Shown piece by piece: positions 1-9,832 of a stretch of DNA of 42,155 bases. The stretch's first letter is position 1. The number at the start of each line of letters is the position of its first letter. The notes under the pieces are model-generated. The model was given only the letters and a program-made list of their open reading frames with translations. It was not told where the DNA came from and searched no databases. Origin of the DNA: Pseudomonas sp. PIC25 (GTDB lineage: Bacteria; Pseudomonadota; Gammaproteobacteria; Pseudomonadales; Pseudomonadaceae); NCBI RefSeq assembly GCF_002286785.1, contig NZ_MUJY01000072.1, forward strand, positions 1 to 42,155, read 5' to 3'. Made by a program: the position numbers and the translations under genes.

Positions 1-1111
1 CGGCACCGTTGGCGTGTTCGCTGGAGATCGCGCGGCCCTGGTCGTCGTAGGTCCAGGTGGCGTAGCGGATGCCGCGTTCGTCGGTGATGCCGGTGAGGAA
101 GCGTGGATAACGGCTGTCTCCGTAGTGGTAGAGACGCTGCTCCGTCACACCCGACCGTGTTCTCGTCACGCCGGTCAAACGAGCCAAGGTGTCGTACTGG
201 TAGCTCCCTGTCAGGCCAGGGGCTTCGATGGATAAAGGCTGGTAGCGGTCGTCCTGGGTAAAAACGAAACTGTTGCCATAGTCATCCTGAACCGTGACGG
301 TACTGCTCGAATGGGTCAGCCGATGAGCCTGCCCTTCTCGATTGCTATGCCGGGTCAGGCGGCCCTGGCCATCGAACTCGAATTGCTCTTGATCGGTAGT
401 GGTGTATAGCCACCCGGTGCCGTTCTGAACCAAACGGCCCAACTCCGGAGGCTGAGCGGTTGTCGTCGTCCCGCTGAGTGAAAACAGCGCTTCGTGACCA
501 TCGGCCCGTATCAGCTTGATCGTCCCGGAGGCGATGTTCAGGCGAGTCGAGTAATTGTGGCGCCAGTAACCATCCAGGCTGTTGTATTGGCGCGAGAAAA
601 CCAAGGGAAACGTTCCCGAGCCTCGATAGTCCTGCTCATCCTGAAACTTGTTGCCCACCGCTGCATTGACCGGGTTGCCCTGGCCATTGCCAGGTGCACC
701 GCAGCTGGGTGTTTCGTTCGGACTTCCCTTGTTTTTCCCAAGATCGAGTTCAGGGGAATAGAGAACCGTCATGGTGTCGGAAGCGCTGCACGAGCCGGCA
801 CTCCCCGAAACGGAGAAGAAATTCAGCCCGGGCCGGAGCGTCACCGGCACGCCTCGAGACTGCAGAAAGGACACCGCTGCCGTGAAAGAGCCGGAGTATG
901 TGAAGAACGAAGAGCCGTTGAGTGTGGCCGTTACCGTCCCGGAATCGCCCTGATTGGCATCCGCGCCGCCCTGGCCGTAGACGGTGATACTTGCGCCCCT
1001 GACGGTGGCGCCATCACCCGGAGACGTGAACCGCAACGTGCAGGCTGCCTGGGTACCCTGGTGGATTCCGAGGGCCAGCATGCCCACGGATAAAGAACGA
1101 ATCAGACGCAT
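1..1111 (-). CDS. RHS/YD-repeat protein, N-terminal part (C-terminus beyond the left edge)
   Basis: This open frame starts with ATG at 1111 behind a GGGAGAAGGGAAG ribosome site and runs off the left edge without a stop, so at least 370 residues are seen. It begins with a signal peptide (MRLIRSLSVGMLALGIHQGTQA, residues 1-22), then a beta-rich Ig-like stretch to about residue 120. A DUF6531-type entry domain follows from about residue 147 (NPVNAAVGNKF, then FSRQYNS near 175). YD-type repeats come after it, such as YDTLARLTG and TWTYDDQGRAIS. RHS/YD proteins form hollow beta-cocoon shells around a C-terminal toxin or adhesin tip; the tip here lies outside the window. The Sec signal suggests export through the inner membrane rather than a PAAR-tipped type VI cargo. 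Base composition looks lower in GC than the neighbours. The family is clear; the substrate and tip are unknown. Confidence 0.85.
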   Translation of the reverse strand, partial: MRLIRSLSVGMLALGIHQGTQAACTLRFTSPGDGATVRGASITVYGQGGADANQGDSGTVTATLNGSSFFTYSGSFTAAVSFLQSRGVPVTLRPGLNFFSVSGSAGSCSASDTMTVLYSPELDLGKNKGSPNETPSCGAPGNGQGNPVNAAVGNKFQDEQDYRGSGTFPLVFSRQYNSLDGYWRHNYSTRLNIASGTIKLIRADGHEALFSLSGTTTTAQPPELGRLVQNGTGWLYTTTDQEQFEFDGQGRLTRHSNREGQAHRLTHSSSTVTVQDDYGNSFVFTQDDRYQPLSIEAPGLTGSYQYDTLARLTGVTRTRSGVTEQRLYHYGDSRYPRFLTGITDERGIRYATWTYDDQGRAISSEHANGA

Positions 1112-1206
1112 CGCTTCCCTTCTCCCTGCGAGAACAAAATCCTGGAAGCGGTATGTCTACCACGGGCATTTGGACAAGAAAGCGACCGGCCGCACAAGGA
1201 GCGTTA

Positions 1207-2295
1207 TCAAAGTGCCTGACTGGTCTGCTTCTCCGCCAATGCTTGAAGCCGCTCTTCCCGCTCTTCCGCCGACAACCTCCCCAACCGCTCCACCGCCCCG
1301 TAGAACTTCTTCCAATCCTTTCCCTCCCGTTCGAACAATGCGGCGAAGGCGGGGACCCAGCGGTCGTAGAGGCCGAAGGGGAGGAGTTTGGCGTTGTTGA
1401 GGGGGCTTTCGATCCAAGCGTCGTAGCGGTGGTCGCCGTGCCATTCGCTGTCGCGCAGGTGGCGGTAGTCCTGGCGCAGGCGTTCGAAGGCGACAGCCTT
1501 GCGTTGGCGTTTCTCGGCGTCCGACAGGTCGCTGGCGTAGAGCCGTTGCAGTTCTTCGCGGGTGGAGAGGACGAGGGCGGTGAATTGTTCGCGCTGGCGC
1601 AGGGCCGTCGGGTCGACCGGAGGCAGGCCGCGATGGGCGCGCCATTGGCGCAGGCCCTCGCGCTCGACGAAGCTGGCGAAGGATTCGTTGAAGGCGGTGT
1701 CGTCGCGCACGTAGAACCTCTGGTGCGCCAGTTCGTGGAAGATCGTCGCGGCGAGGCGGTCGTCGTCCCAGTGCAGCATGGAGTTGAGGATGGGGTCGTC
1801 GAACCAGCCGAGGGTGGAGTAGGCCGGGATGCCAGCGACGTAGGTCTCCCAGCCGTCCTGCTGCAACAGGGCCGCCGCACCACGGGCCGCGCCCTGGCGG
1901 TAGTAGCCGCGGTAGGCGACGCAGCCGGCGACGGGGAAGCAGTGGGTCAGCGGCTCCAGAGACAGCTCCGGCGTAGCGAAGACGTTCCACACCACGTAGG
2001 GCCGGCCGATGTCGGCATAGAGGCGGTAGCTGTCGTTGTCCGGCAGGCCCAATTCGGCGCTGGCAAAGGCACGGGCCTGGAGCGCCAAGGCCAGGCGCTG
2101 GCGCAGACGGGTATCGCGGCTTTCATCGCTCACCACCCCGGTGATCGGCTCGCGGCGGCTCAGCAGATCCAGCTGGCCCTCCAGCAACTGGCCGTAATAG
2201 GCGACGCTGGAACAACCGTTCAGCCAGACGACGAGCAGCAAGGGAACCCAGGGCCGGGCGAAACGGTCGAGAGAGGGGGCTGAAAGGCGCGGCAT
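1207..2295 (-). CDS. Lipoprotein zinc aminopeptidase (PF10023-type)
   Basis: The protein has 362 residues. It has a lipoprotein signal ending in the lipobox LNGC (Cys28), so it should be an anchored periplasmic-face protein. The metalloprotease motif HELAH is at 187-191, followed by NESFASFVE with Glu204 as the likely third zinc ligand. This spacing fits the family annotated as predicted aminopeptidases (COG4324). The start at 2295 is chosen because AAGGA lies just upstream and the lipoprotein signal begins there; a longer frame reading back to 2670 would cover the divergent lipoprotein gene. It is transcribed towards the RHS gene, 95 bp away. The natural substrate is unknown. The family call is firm, the aminopeptidase activity is inferred. 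Confidence 0.82.
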   Translation of the reverse strand: MPRLSAPSLDRFARPWVPLLLVVWLNGCSSVAYYGQLLEGQLDLLSRREPITGVVSDESRDTRLRQRLALALQARAFASAELGLPDNDSYRLYADIGRPYVVWNVFATPELSLEPLTHCFPVAGCVAYRGYYRQGAARGAAALLQQDGWETYVAGIPAYSTLGWFDDPILNSMLHWDDDRLAATIFHELAHQRFYVRDDTAFNESFASFVEREGLRQWRAHRGLPPVDPTALRQREQFTALVLSTREELQRLYASDLSDAEKRQRKAVAFERLRQDYRHLRDSEWHGDHRYDAWIESPLNNAKLLPFGLYDRWVPAFAALFEREGKDWKKFYGAVERLGRLSAEEREERLQALAEKQTSQAL

Positions 2296-2406
2296 TTGCG
2301 GTCCTTGAGTCCAAACAGGTGTTTGCCATGCTCGGGCAGCGCAAGCCTGAGCGCTCCGTGTGGCGAATGTCCATACCTGATTCTCACTGCCTCTGCGGAG
2401 TTCAGC

Positions 2407-2832
2407 ATGCGTGGTTTTTCTGCCTCCTTCATTTTCATCGGCCTGCTCGCGCTCTCCGGCTGCGGCCTGTTGATGCCGCGCCCCGATCCCAACCAGGCCT
2501 GGGTCGATCTCGATCCCGCCCACGACAGCCGGCTGCACGCCGCCGAAGTGGACGAGCGACCCTGGGACGACCGCCGTTATTTCCAGGTGCCGCCCGGTGC
2601 CCACGAGCTGGGCATGCGCTACCAGTTCGAGGTCAGCGGCGACGATATCGGCCTGGACAGCCAGCCGCACCAGCGCGATTGCCGCCTGCGGTTGCGCTAC
2701 GACAGTTTCGGCGCCGGCCAGCGCTATCGCCTGCAGGCCGGCCAGGTGGGCTTCCGCGCCTGGGTGAAGCTCTACGATCAGGACGACCGCCTGCTGGCGC
2801 GGGGGCAGGAGATGCGTTGTGGCGGAGTCTGA
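2407..2832 (+). CDS. Small lipoprotein, paralogue A of a tandem pair
   Basis: The protein has 141 residues with a lipoprotein signal (lipobox LSGC, Cys19). The mature part is short and probably beta-rich. I do not recognise a named family. It shares a clear framework with the next gene: PDPNQAWVDL, the RYFQVPPGAHEL block, a CRLRLRYDSF block and a closing LLARGQEMRCG. Two conserved cysteines (in RDCRLRL and MRCGG) could form a disulfide. The start at 2407 is chosen because it begins the signal peptide. It diverges from the lipoprotein aminopeptidase across 111 bp, so the two may share a control region. An envelope role is inferred only from the lipobox. Confidence 0.75.
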   Translation: MRGFSASFIFIGLLALSGCGLLMPRPDPNQAWVDLDPAHDSRLHAAEVDERPWDDRRYFQVPPGAHELGMRYQFEVSGDDIGLDSQPHQRDCRLRLRYDSFGAGQRYRLQAGQVGFRAWVKLYDQDDRLLARGQEMRCGGV

Positions 2833-2876
2833 GCGCGCTATGCTGGGAGGGTCTCCACCACCGCCTCGAGACCGCC

Positions 2877-3296
2877 ATGCGCCTGCTGCCCGCCCTGTTC
2901 CTACTCACCCTCCTGACCGCCTGCGCCAGCCCGCTGCCGCGCCATGACCCGCAACAGGCCTGGATCGACCTCTACACCACCGCCGACAACCTGCTGATGG
3001 CCCAGCGCCTGGACGACAAGCGCTGGGGCGATGGCCGCTATTTCCAGGTCAGCCCCGGCGCCCATGAGCTGGAAGTCAACCTGCGCTTCGAGGTGGCCGG
3101 AGGGGGCGCTTTGTCGAATGTCAGCGAGCCCGTGCAGATGACCTGCGAACTGCGAATCCGCTACGACAATTTCGTTGCCGGGAAACGCTATCGCCTGGAA
3201 GCGCGCCCCATGATCATGAAGGCCCAGGCCTGGCTGTACGACGACCAACGCAATGTGCTGGCCCGGGGCAAGGTGTTGCGCTGCGGGACGTTCTGA
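2877..3296 (+). CDS. Small lipoprotein, paralogue B of a tandem pair
   Basis: The protein has 139 residues with the lipobox LTAC (Cys16). It aligns over its full length with the preceding gene: DPQQAWIDL, GRYFQVSPGAHEL, CELRIRYDNF, the GKRYRLEA block and LARGKVLRCG. The same two cysteines are kept. The gap between the genes is 44 bp, so they are probably co-transcribed copies of a local duplication that have since diverged. The ribosome site before 2877 is weak (GAG only). The strong near-palindrome at 3337-3360 follows the stop. Function unknown. Confidence 0.75.
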   Translation: MRLLPALFLLTLLTACASPLPRHDPQQAWIDLYTTADNLLMAQRLDDKRWGDGRYFQVSPGAHELEVNLRFEVAGGGALSNVSEPVQMTCELRIRYDNFVAGKRYRLEARPMIMKAQAWLYDDQRNVLARGKVLRCGTF

Positions 3297-3336
3297 TCGC
3301 CACTGAACCTACGCGAACGCCTCCACTCGAATGAAC

Positions 3337-3360
3337 AGGACCGTCGCTTGCGACGGTCCT
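3337..3360. terminator. Perfect 11-bp inverted repeat, possible terminator of the lipoprotein pair
   Basis: AGGACCGTCGC pairs with GCGACGGTCCT around only two bases, giving a stem of about 9-10 bp with a CTTG loop. No T-run follows, so intrinsic termination is uncertain. It directly abuts a second perfect 11-bp inverted repeat that starts at 3361. Confidence 0.45.
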
Positions 3361-3396
3361 GCGCTTGCACGTGACGATTACCGCGCGTGCAAGCGC
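3361..3396. promoter_or_regulatory. Second perfect hairpin, in the leader of the antiporter gene
   Basis: GCGCTTGCACG (3361-3371) is the exact reverse complement of CGTGCAAGCGC (3386-3396), with a 14-base loop. It ends 29 bases before the antiporter start codon. The absence of a T-run and the position in the leader favour a regulatory RNA structure or protein site over a terminator, but this is inference. Confidence 0.4.
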
Positions 3397-3425
3397 TGCT
3401 TTCCGCTCGCTTCCAAGGCAGGCGC

Positions 3426-4787
3426 ATGAATTTCCTCGAATGGATGACGGTACTGGGCACGCTGTTGCTCATCCTCGCCCTGGCGTCCGCATACCTGCGC
3501 TGGCTGCCGGTCACCACCTCGGTGATCTACCTCGGCTTCGGCCTGCTGATCAGCCAGATGGGCGTCGGCTTCTGGCAGGTGGACTTCTTCGCCGTGACGC
3601 CCTGGCTGGAGCACCTCACCGAAGTCGCCGTGCTGGTCTCGCTGTTCTTCAGCGGGCTCAAGCTGCGCCTGCGCTTCCGCGATCCGGCGTGGGTCGGCGC
3701 CGCCCTGCTGACCGGCCCGGTGATGCTGGTCAGCATCCTCGGCGTGTGCCTGTGCTGCCGCTACCTGTTCGGACTCGACTGGGGCATTTCGCTGCTGATC
3801 GGTGCGCTGCTGGCGCCCACCGATCCGGTGCTGGCCAGCCTGGTGCAGGTGAACCACGCCCGCGACTGCGACCGGGTGCGCTACGGACTGACCGGCGAGG
3901 CCGGGCTGAACGACGGCATGGCCTTCCCCTTCGTGGTGCTGGCCTTGCTGGTGATCGAGCATGACCGGCTGACCGCCGACTGGATCGGGCAGTGGGCGCT
4001 GCACCGGCTGCTCTGGGCGATTCCGGCGGCCTTGCTGCTGGGCTTCTTCCTCGGCCGGGTGGTGGGCCGGCTGGCGATCTACCTGCGTGCCCGGCATGCG
4101 GATACCGCCATGTCGCCGAACGATTTCCTCGCCCTGGCGCTGATCGCCCTGTCCTACGCCGGTGCCGAGATGATCGGTGCCTGGGGTTTCCTTTCCACCT
4201 TCGCCGCCGGCGTTGGCCTGCGGCGCGCCGAGGTGGACTCCTCCGGCCGCTCGCCGGTGCCGGCCGAGGAGCTGACCCTGCAATCGGTGCCGCGCGCGTC
4301 CGGCGAAGCCGCGTCCATCGACGGCCAGCGCATCGCCGAGCCGAAGATCGCCGCCGGGGTGCTGATCGGCGACATCCTGACCTTCGGCAATCTGCTGGAG
4401 CGCAGCCTGGAGGTTCTGTTGGTCACCCTGCTCGGCGTGCTGCTGCCAGCCCACTGGGACAGCCGCGCACTGCTGCTCGGCCTCGCCCTGTTCTGTGTCA
4501 TTCGCCCGCTGGGGGTGCGTCTGCTGATGCCCGCCTCGGTGGTGAGCGCCGAGCAACGCCGGCTGATCGGCTGGTTCGGCATCCGCGGCATCGGTAGTCT
4601 GTATTACCTCGCCTACGCACTGACCCACGGCCTGCACGACCCGGCCACCACCGCAGTGGTCGGCCTGACCTTGTCGGTGGTGGCGCTGAGCATCCTGGTC
4701 CATGGGCTGAGCACCCAGCCGTTGCTGGAACGTTACGAACGGCGAAACGGGCCTTCGTTGCCGGAATGCGCCAAGCCGCGCGAATGA
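3426..4787 (+). CDS. CPA1/NhaP-type cation:proton antiporter
   Basis: The protein has 453 residues and is very hydrophobic, with about 12 predicted membrane spans and no signal peptide. Two motifs identify the CPA1/NhaP fold: APTDPVLAS in the span bearing the ion-site Thr-Asp, and GEAGLNDGMAFPF with the Asn-Asp pair of the transport core. A charged loop interrupts the spans at about residues 275-310. The role is exchange of Na+ or K+ for H+ across the inner membrane. The start at 3426 is chosen because AAGGCAGG precedes it and MNFLEWM begins the first span; a GTG at 3387 falls inside the leader hairpin. The ion specificity cannot be read from the sequence. Confidence 0.88.
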   Translation: MNFLEWMTVLGTLLLILALASAYLRWLPVTTSVIYLGFGLLISQMGVGFWQVDFFAVTPWLEHLTEVAVLVSLFFSGLKLRLRFRDPAWVGAALLTGPVMLVSILGVCLCCRYLFGLDWGISLLIGALLAPTDPVLASLVQVNHARDCDRVRYGLTGEAGLNDGMAFPFVVLALLVIEHDRLTADWIGQWALHRLLWAIPAALLLGFFLGRVVGRLAIYLRARHADTAMSPNDFLALALIALSYAGAEMIGAWGFLSTFAAGVGLRRAEVDSSGRSPVPAEELTLQSVPRASGEAASIDGQRIAEPKIAAGVLIGDILTFGNLLERSLEVLLVTLLGVLLPAHWDSRALLLGLALFCVIRPLGVRLLMPASVVSAEQRRLIGWFGIRGIGSLYYLAYALTHGLHDPATTAVVGLTLSVVALSILVHGLSTQPLLERYERRNGPSLPECAKPRE

Positions 4788-4859
4788 GGTGGACGACGGG
4801 TTGCCCTTGTGTTTGCCCATCGCCGCCCGCACATCCCTGACTCATGCAAGGGGAAACCC

Positions 4860-5855
4860 ATGAGCCGACTGTCCGATATCCCGATTTCCATCCTCGACCT
4901 GGCGCCGGTGCGCGACGACGGCGATGCCGCCCAGGCCCTGCACAACTCGCTGGCCCTGGCCCGGCACGTGGAGCAGCTCGGCTTCACCCGTTTCTGGGTC
5001 GCCGAGCACCACAACATGGAGGGCATCGCCAGCTCCGCCACGGCCGTGCTGATCGGCTACCTGGCGGCCGGTACCTCGCGCATCCGTCTCGGTGCCGGCG
5101 GGGTGATGCTGCCCAACCATTCGCCCTTGGTGGTTGCCGAGCAGTTCGGCACCCTGGCGGCGCTCTATCCGGGGCGTATCGACCTGGGCCTCGGCCGCGC
5201 GCCCGGCGCCGATCAGTACACCGCCCACGCCCTGCGCCGCGACCGGCTCGGCACGGCCGATGACTTCCCGAAGGATGTCGAGGAGTTGCAGCACTTGCTC
5301 GGTCCGCGCCAGCCCGGCCAGCGGGTGATCGCCATGCCCGGCGTGGATAGCCAAGTACCGATCTGGCTGCTCGGCTCCAGCCTGTTCAGTGCCCAATTGG
5401 CGGCAGCCAAGGGCCTGCCCTATGCCTTCGCCTCGCATTTCGCGCCACGCTACATGCACGAGGCGATCCGCCTGTACCGGGAGAACTTCCAGCCTTCGTC
5501 GGTGCTCGACAAACCTTACGTGATGCTCGGTGTGCCACTGATCGCCGCCCCCACCGACGAAGAGGCCGAATACCTGGCGACCACCGCGTTCCAGCGGGTG
5601 CTGGCGCTGCTGCGCGGGGAAAGTCTGGTGCTGCGCCCGCCGGTGCGGAGCATGCAGGGCCTGTGGCTGCCCCACGAGCAGGATGCGGTGGGCAGTTTCC
5701 TCGGCATGGCGGTGATCGGCGGGCCGGAGAAGGTGCGGGCGCGGCTGGACATCCTGCTGGAACAGACCCGGGCGGATGAGCTGATCTTTACCTGCGATCT
5801 GTACGAGCAGGAGCATCGGCGGCGCAGTTTCGAGATTCTGGCGGGGTTGAGGTGA
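4860..5855 (+). CDS. LLM-class flavin-dependent oxidoreductase (YhbW-like)
   Basis: The protein has 331 residues and the bacterial-luciferase TIM-barrel signature: SILDLAPVR at the N-terminus, RFWVAEHHN near residue 45, and [11 protein letters not shown] near residue 117. Members bind FMN and oxidise unknown substrates with oxygen, in the cytoplasm. It resembles E. coli YhbW in its opening SIPLS/SILDL strand. The start at 4860 has AAGGGGAA seven bases upstream. It follows the antiporter by 72 bp with no obvious terminator between. The family is secure; the substrate is unknown. Confidence 0.87.
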   Translation: MSRLSDIPISILDLAPVRDDGDAAQALHNSLALARHVEQLGFTRFWVAEHHNMEGIASSATAVLIGYLAAGTSRIRLGAGGVMLPNHSPLVVAEQFGTLAALYPGRIDLGLGRAPGADQYTAHALRRDRLGTADDFPKDVEELQHLLGPRQPGQRVIAMPGVDSQVPIWLLGSSLFSAQLAAAKGLPYAFASHFAPRYMHEAIRLYRENFQPSSVLDKPYVMLGVPLIAAPTDEEAEYLATTAFQRVLALLRGESLVLRPPVRSMQGLWLPHEQDAVGSFLGMAVIGGPEKVRARLDILLEQTRADELIFTCDLYEQEHRRRSFEILAGLR

Positions 5856-5978
5856 AGGGTCATTGAAGGGCAGGGTGGGGTGTTTGACCGTAGGCTGAGT
5901 TGGGGTCTGATCGACCGCCTCCTCATCCTGGCAGCGAAACCCGAGTCAACCCCAGACGACGACTGAACGAAGCGGCGA

Positions 5979-6012
5979 GAGCGAACCCATTCGCGAACGA
6001 ATTCGCTCCCAC
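5979..6012. repeat. REP-like palindromic element
   Basis: GAGCGAA and TTCGCTC bracket a centre containing ATTCGCGAA. Read on the minus strand it resembles the common Pseudomonas REP core (GGAGCGAATTC-n-TTCGCGAA). It sits in the 168-bp convergent gap between the luciferase-like gene and the DUF1161 gene, a typical place for REPs. Confidence 0.6.
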
Positions 6013-6023
6013 CGCCCGTAGCC

Positions 6024-6248
6024 TCACCCACGCTGGTAGACGATTTCCTTGGTACCGCCTTCGCAACTGCCGACCACCTGTTTGTCGGTCGCGCTGCCTT
6101 TATCCACGACCTCCAGACTGTAGGCGCTGACACCCTTGGCTTGGAGTTTCGCGTCGATTTCCGCCTTCAGTTCGTCGCATGGCTTACCGGCAGCCAGCAC
6201 CGTACCGGCCAGGCTGGACAGAGCCAACACCCCCATCAGTTTTTTCAT
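6024..6248 (-). CDS. DUF1161 small periplasmic protein
   Basis: The protein has 74 residues with a signal peptide (MKKLMGVLALSSLAGTVLAA). The mature part holds the DUF1161 pattern: CDELKAEID, then a short YSLEVV strand, and VVGSCEGG near the end. Its two cysteines (in PCDEL and GSCEG) are the conserved pair and probably form a disulfide in the periplasm. The ribosome site AAGGAG is eight bases before the start. Function is unknown across the family. It lies 121 bp downstream of the dodecin gene on the same strand. Confidence 0.82.
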   Translation of the reverse strand: MKKLMGVLALSSLAGTVLAAGKPCDELKAEIDAKLQAKGVSAYSLEVVDKGSATDKQVVGSCEGGTKEIVYQRG

Positions 6249-6369
6249 CGATAACGCTCCTTCGCTCCATGAACACGACGGCCCTTACAGGACCGCGCCA
6301 GCAAAACGCCACAAGGCGCTTAAGCACAGACAGAGCCGGCTCCGGTTGGTTCTGCCGTGGGTGGATGTT

Positions 6370-6585
6370 TCAACTGTCGGCGATGCGGAACCCCACCTTG
6401 AGGGTCACCTGGAAATGCGCCACCGCGCCGTTGCGAATGTGTCCGCGGGTCTCGGTCACTTCGAACCATTCGAGAAGCTGCAGGCTCTTCGAGGCTTCGG
6501 CCAGGGCGTTGTTGATGGCGTCTTCGATGCTGGTGGCGGACGACCCCACCAGTTCGATCTTCTTGTAGGTGTGATGGTCGGACAT
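6370..6585 (-). CDS. Dodecin (flavin-storage protein)
   Basis: The protein has 71 residues, the usual dodecin length. It shows the family pattern: HTYKKIELVGSS, then IEDAINNALAEAS, WFEVTETRGHI and FQVTLKVGFRI. Dodecins assemble as hollow dodecamers that bind flavin dimers and buffer free flavin in the cytoplasm; the Trp in LEWFEV corresponds to the residue that stacks on the flavin ring. The start at 6585 has GAGGAGA just upstream; an upstream ATG at 6612 lacks such a site. The gene lies 54 bp after the KTSC gene on the same strand. Confidence 0.9.
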   Translation of the reverse strand: MSDHHTYKKIELVGSSATSIEDAINNALAEASKSLQLLEWFEVTETRGHIRNGAVAHFQVTLKVGFRIADS

Positions 6586-6639
6586 GGCCGTCTCCTCATG
6601 GGCTGGATACACGGGACCGGCGGCGCCGGATCCTGGTTT

Positions 6640-6855
6640 TCACTGTAGACGCCGGTAGGGGAAGCCGCTGGCCTTGAAGACCTGGTTGAAGTAGGTCCCG
6701 AGGGAGTCGGCGGCGAGCAGCTCGCGGACGATCTCCCCCGGCACGCCCTCGTACTGGTAGAGGCTGCCGTTGCTGAACTCCACCTCCAGCACGCGCCGCT
6801 CGGGGTCGTAGCCGACCGAGCGCAGGCTGGAAGAACTGACCCGGGCGCGCTGCAT
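6640..6855 (-). CDS. KTSC-domain protein
   Basis: The protein has 71 residues and consists of one KTSC domain: SSSLRSVGYDPERRVLEVEF, then SLYQYEGVP and a closing F(K)ASGFPYRRL. The usual first Lys-Thr-Ser-Cys box is replaced by SSSL. KTSC domains occur alone or beside lysyl-tRNA-synthetase-like and phage proteins, with no proven activity. The start codon lies four bases after the stop of the ABC exporter, with GGAG inside that gene's end, so translation is probably coupled. This makes it the last gene of the glycan operon. A link to the exporter is inferred from position alone. Confidence 0.78.
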   Translation of the reverse strand: MQRARVSSSSLRSVGYDPERRVLEVEFSNGSLYQYEGVPGEIVRELLAADSLGTYFNQVFKASGFPYRRLQ

Positions 6856-6859
6856 GGCC

Positions 6860-8644
<1,785 letters not shown>

Positions 8645-8649
8645 GATGT

Positions 8650-9804
8650 TCACGGCAACGCCGAGGCCAGCCGGCCCCGTTCTTCGCGCAGCCTCTCCAG
8701 GCGCGCTTGTTGACGATGCAGCTCCTGCCCCAGCTCCGCACAGACCGGCCGTGTGCCGTCCGCATCGGGATAGCCGAGCAGGCCCGTCGGACAGTGGCGT
8801 TCGTTGGTCCAGCCGGGGTAGTCGAGCACCGGATACAGGCAGATACCCTCCACCGGCACGCCACGCTCCAGGGCCGCCATCACCTGCTCGGCGACGTAGC
8901 GCAGCCAGGGGCCGCGCGCCTCGCCCTCGGCGCCGGTCTCGGCCACCAGCAGCGGCCGCCGATAGCGCTGGTAGACCTCGGCGAGGATGCCCTGGAACGG
9001 GCGGTAGGCCGGATGCCCGGGGGGGATGGTCGCGCCACCGTGGAACCACTGGTTGTCCGAGTAGAAGTTCATGCCGAGGATGTCGAGGTACTCCGGGCGC
9101 CCGCCGAGTCCCGGCCAGGCGCGCCCGGTGAGCAGGTCCCAGGCTTCGTACTGGGCCTGGCGATAGGCCTCGGCGGCTGCCTGGTCGTCGGGACGATCGC
9201 TGGCAGGCGCCACATGGATCACCGGGTCGATCTGGACGAAGCGCGCCTTCGGCACCTCGGCGCGGATCGCCTCGATGGCGGCGATGCTGGCGCGCACCAA
9301 TTGGTGCTTGAGTTCCTGCCCACGACCCTGGGCCATGGGATTGAAGTGCGCCTGATCGCCACCGGCCCAGGCCCAGTAGGACATCTCGTTGACTGGCGCA
9401 TAGAAGGGCACCTCGATGCCCTCGTCGCGCACCAGCCGCGCCACGGCACCGGCGAAGCGGGCGAAGCGCTCGACGAAGGCCGGCTGCCAGATGTCGAGGT
9501 CGTCCGGCCAGCCGTAGTGGCAGAGATCCCAGATCACCTGTACCCGCTGCTCGCGGGCGGCACACAGCATGGGCAGCAGGCTCGACCAGTCATAGCGTCC
9601 GGGGGCCGTCTCGATCAGATGCCAGCGCACCCCGTCTCGCACGCTGCGCAGACCGTGGCGGCGCAGGGCGGCGTAGTCCGCCGGTGCATGGCGGTCGTGG
9701 CCGGTGGCGGCGATCAGGTCGAGCCGGCGACCGTCATGGCGCCGGTGGGTCGAGCATTCGAAGCCGCCCATGAAGAAGCTGTCGAACACGGAGGGTAGGT
9801 ACAT
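8650..9804 (-). CDS. Glycoside hydrolase, GH1-like beta-glycosidase
   Basis: The protein has 384 residues, without a signal peptide, so it should be cytoplasmic. It shows a TIM-barrel GH-A clan pattern: RDGVRWHLIE near residue 56, VIWDLCHYGWP near 90, the acid/base motif APVNE with Glu140, and the nucleophile motif LLVAETG with Glu289. GFECST at the N-terminus matches the GH1 start GFAT(S/A)S. It is shorter than the usual 450-residue GH1 enzymes. Both catalytic glutamates are present, so it is probably active. The ribosome site GGAGAG is good. Its place between glf and the exporter suggests trimming or remodelling of the glycan made by this operon, but the sugar is unknown. Confidence 0.82.
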   Translation of the reverse strand: MYLPSVFDSFFMGGFECSTHRRHDGRRLDLIAATGHDRHAPADYAALRRHGLRSVRDGVRWHLIETAPGRYDWSSLLPMLCAAREQRVQVIWDLCHYGWPDDLDIWQPAFVERFARFAGAVARLVRDEGIEVPFYAPVNEMSYWAWAGGDQAHFNPMAQGRGQELKHQLVRASIAAIEAIRAEVPKARFVQIDPVIHVAPASDRPDDQAAAEAYRQAQYEAWDLLTGRAWPGLGGRPEYLDILGMNFYSDNQWFHGGATIPPGHPAYRPFQGILAEVYQRYRRPLLVAETGAEGEARGPWLRYVAEQVMAALERGVPVEGICLYPVLDYPGWTNERHCPTGLLGYPDADGTRPVCAELGQELHRQQARLERLREERGRLASALP

Positions 9805-9832
9805 CGTCTCTCCTGCCTGTTTCGCGATTCCG

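Noticed and set aside
1153-2283. A long plus-strand open frame opposite the aminopeptidase gene
   Set aside because: It is antisense to a gene with a lipobox and HELAH motif, has no recognisable domain, and is a GC-rich codon shadow.
3387-3425. GTG at 3387 as the antiporter start
   Set aside because: It lies inside the right arm of the leader hairpin and lacks a ribosome site; the ATG at 3426 has one and begins the first membrane helix.
3378-4832. A 484-residue minus-strand frame opposite the antiporter gene
   Set aside because: Its composition is Gln/His/Gly-rich low-complexity text typical of antisense frames in high-GC genomes; the plus strand encodes a clear membrane protein.
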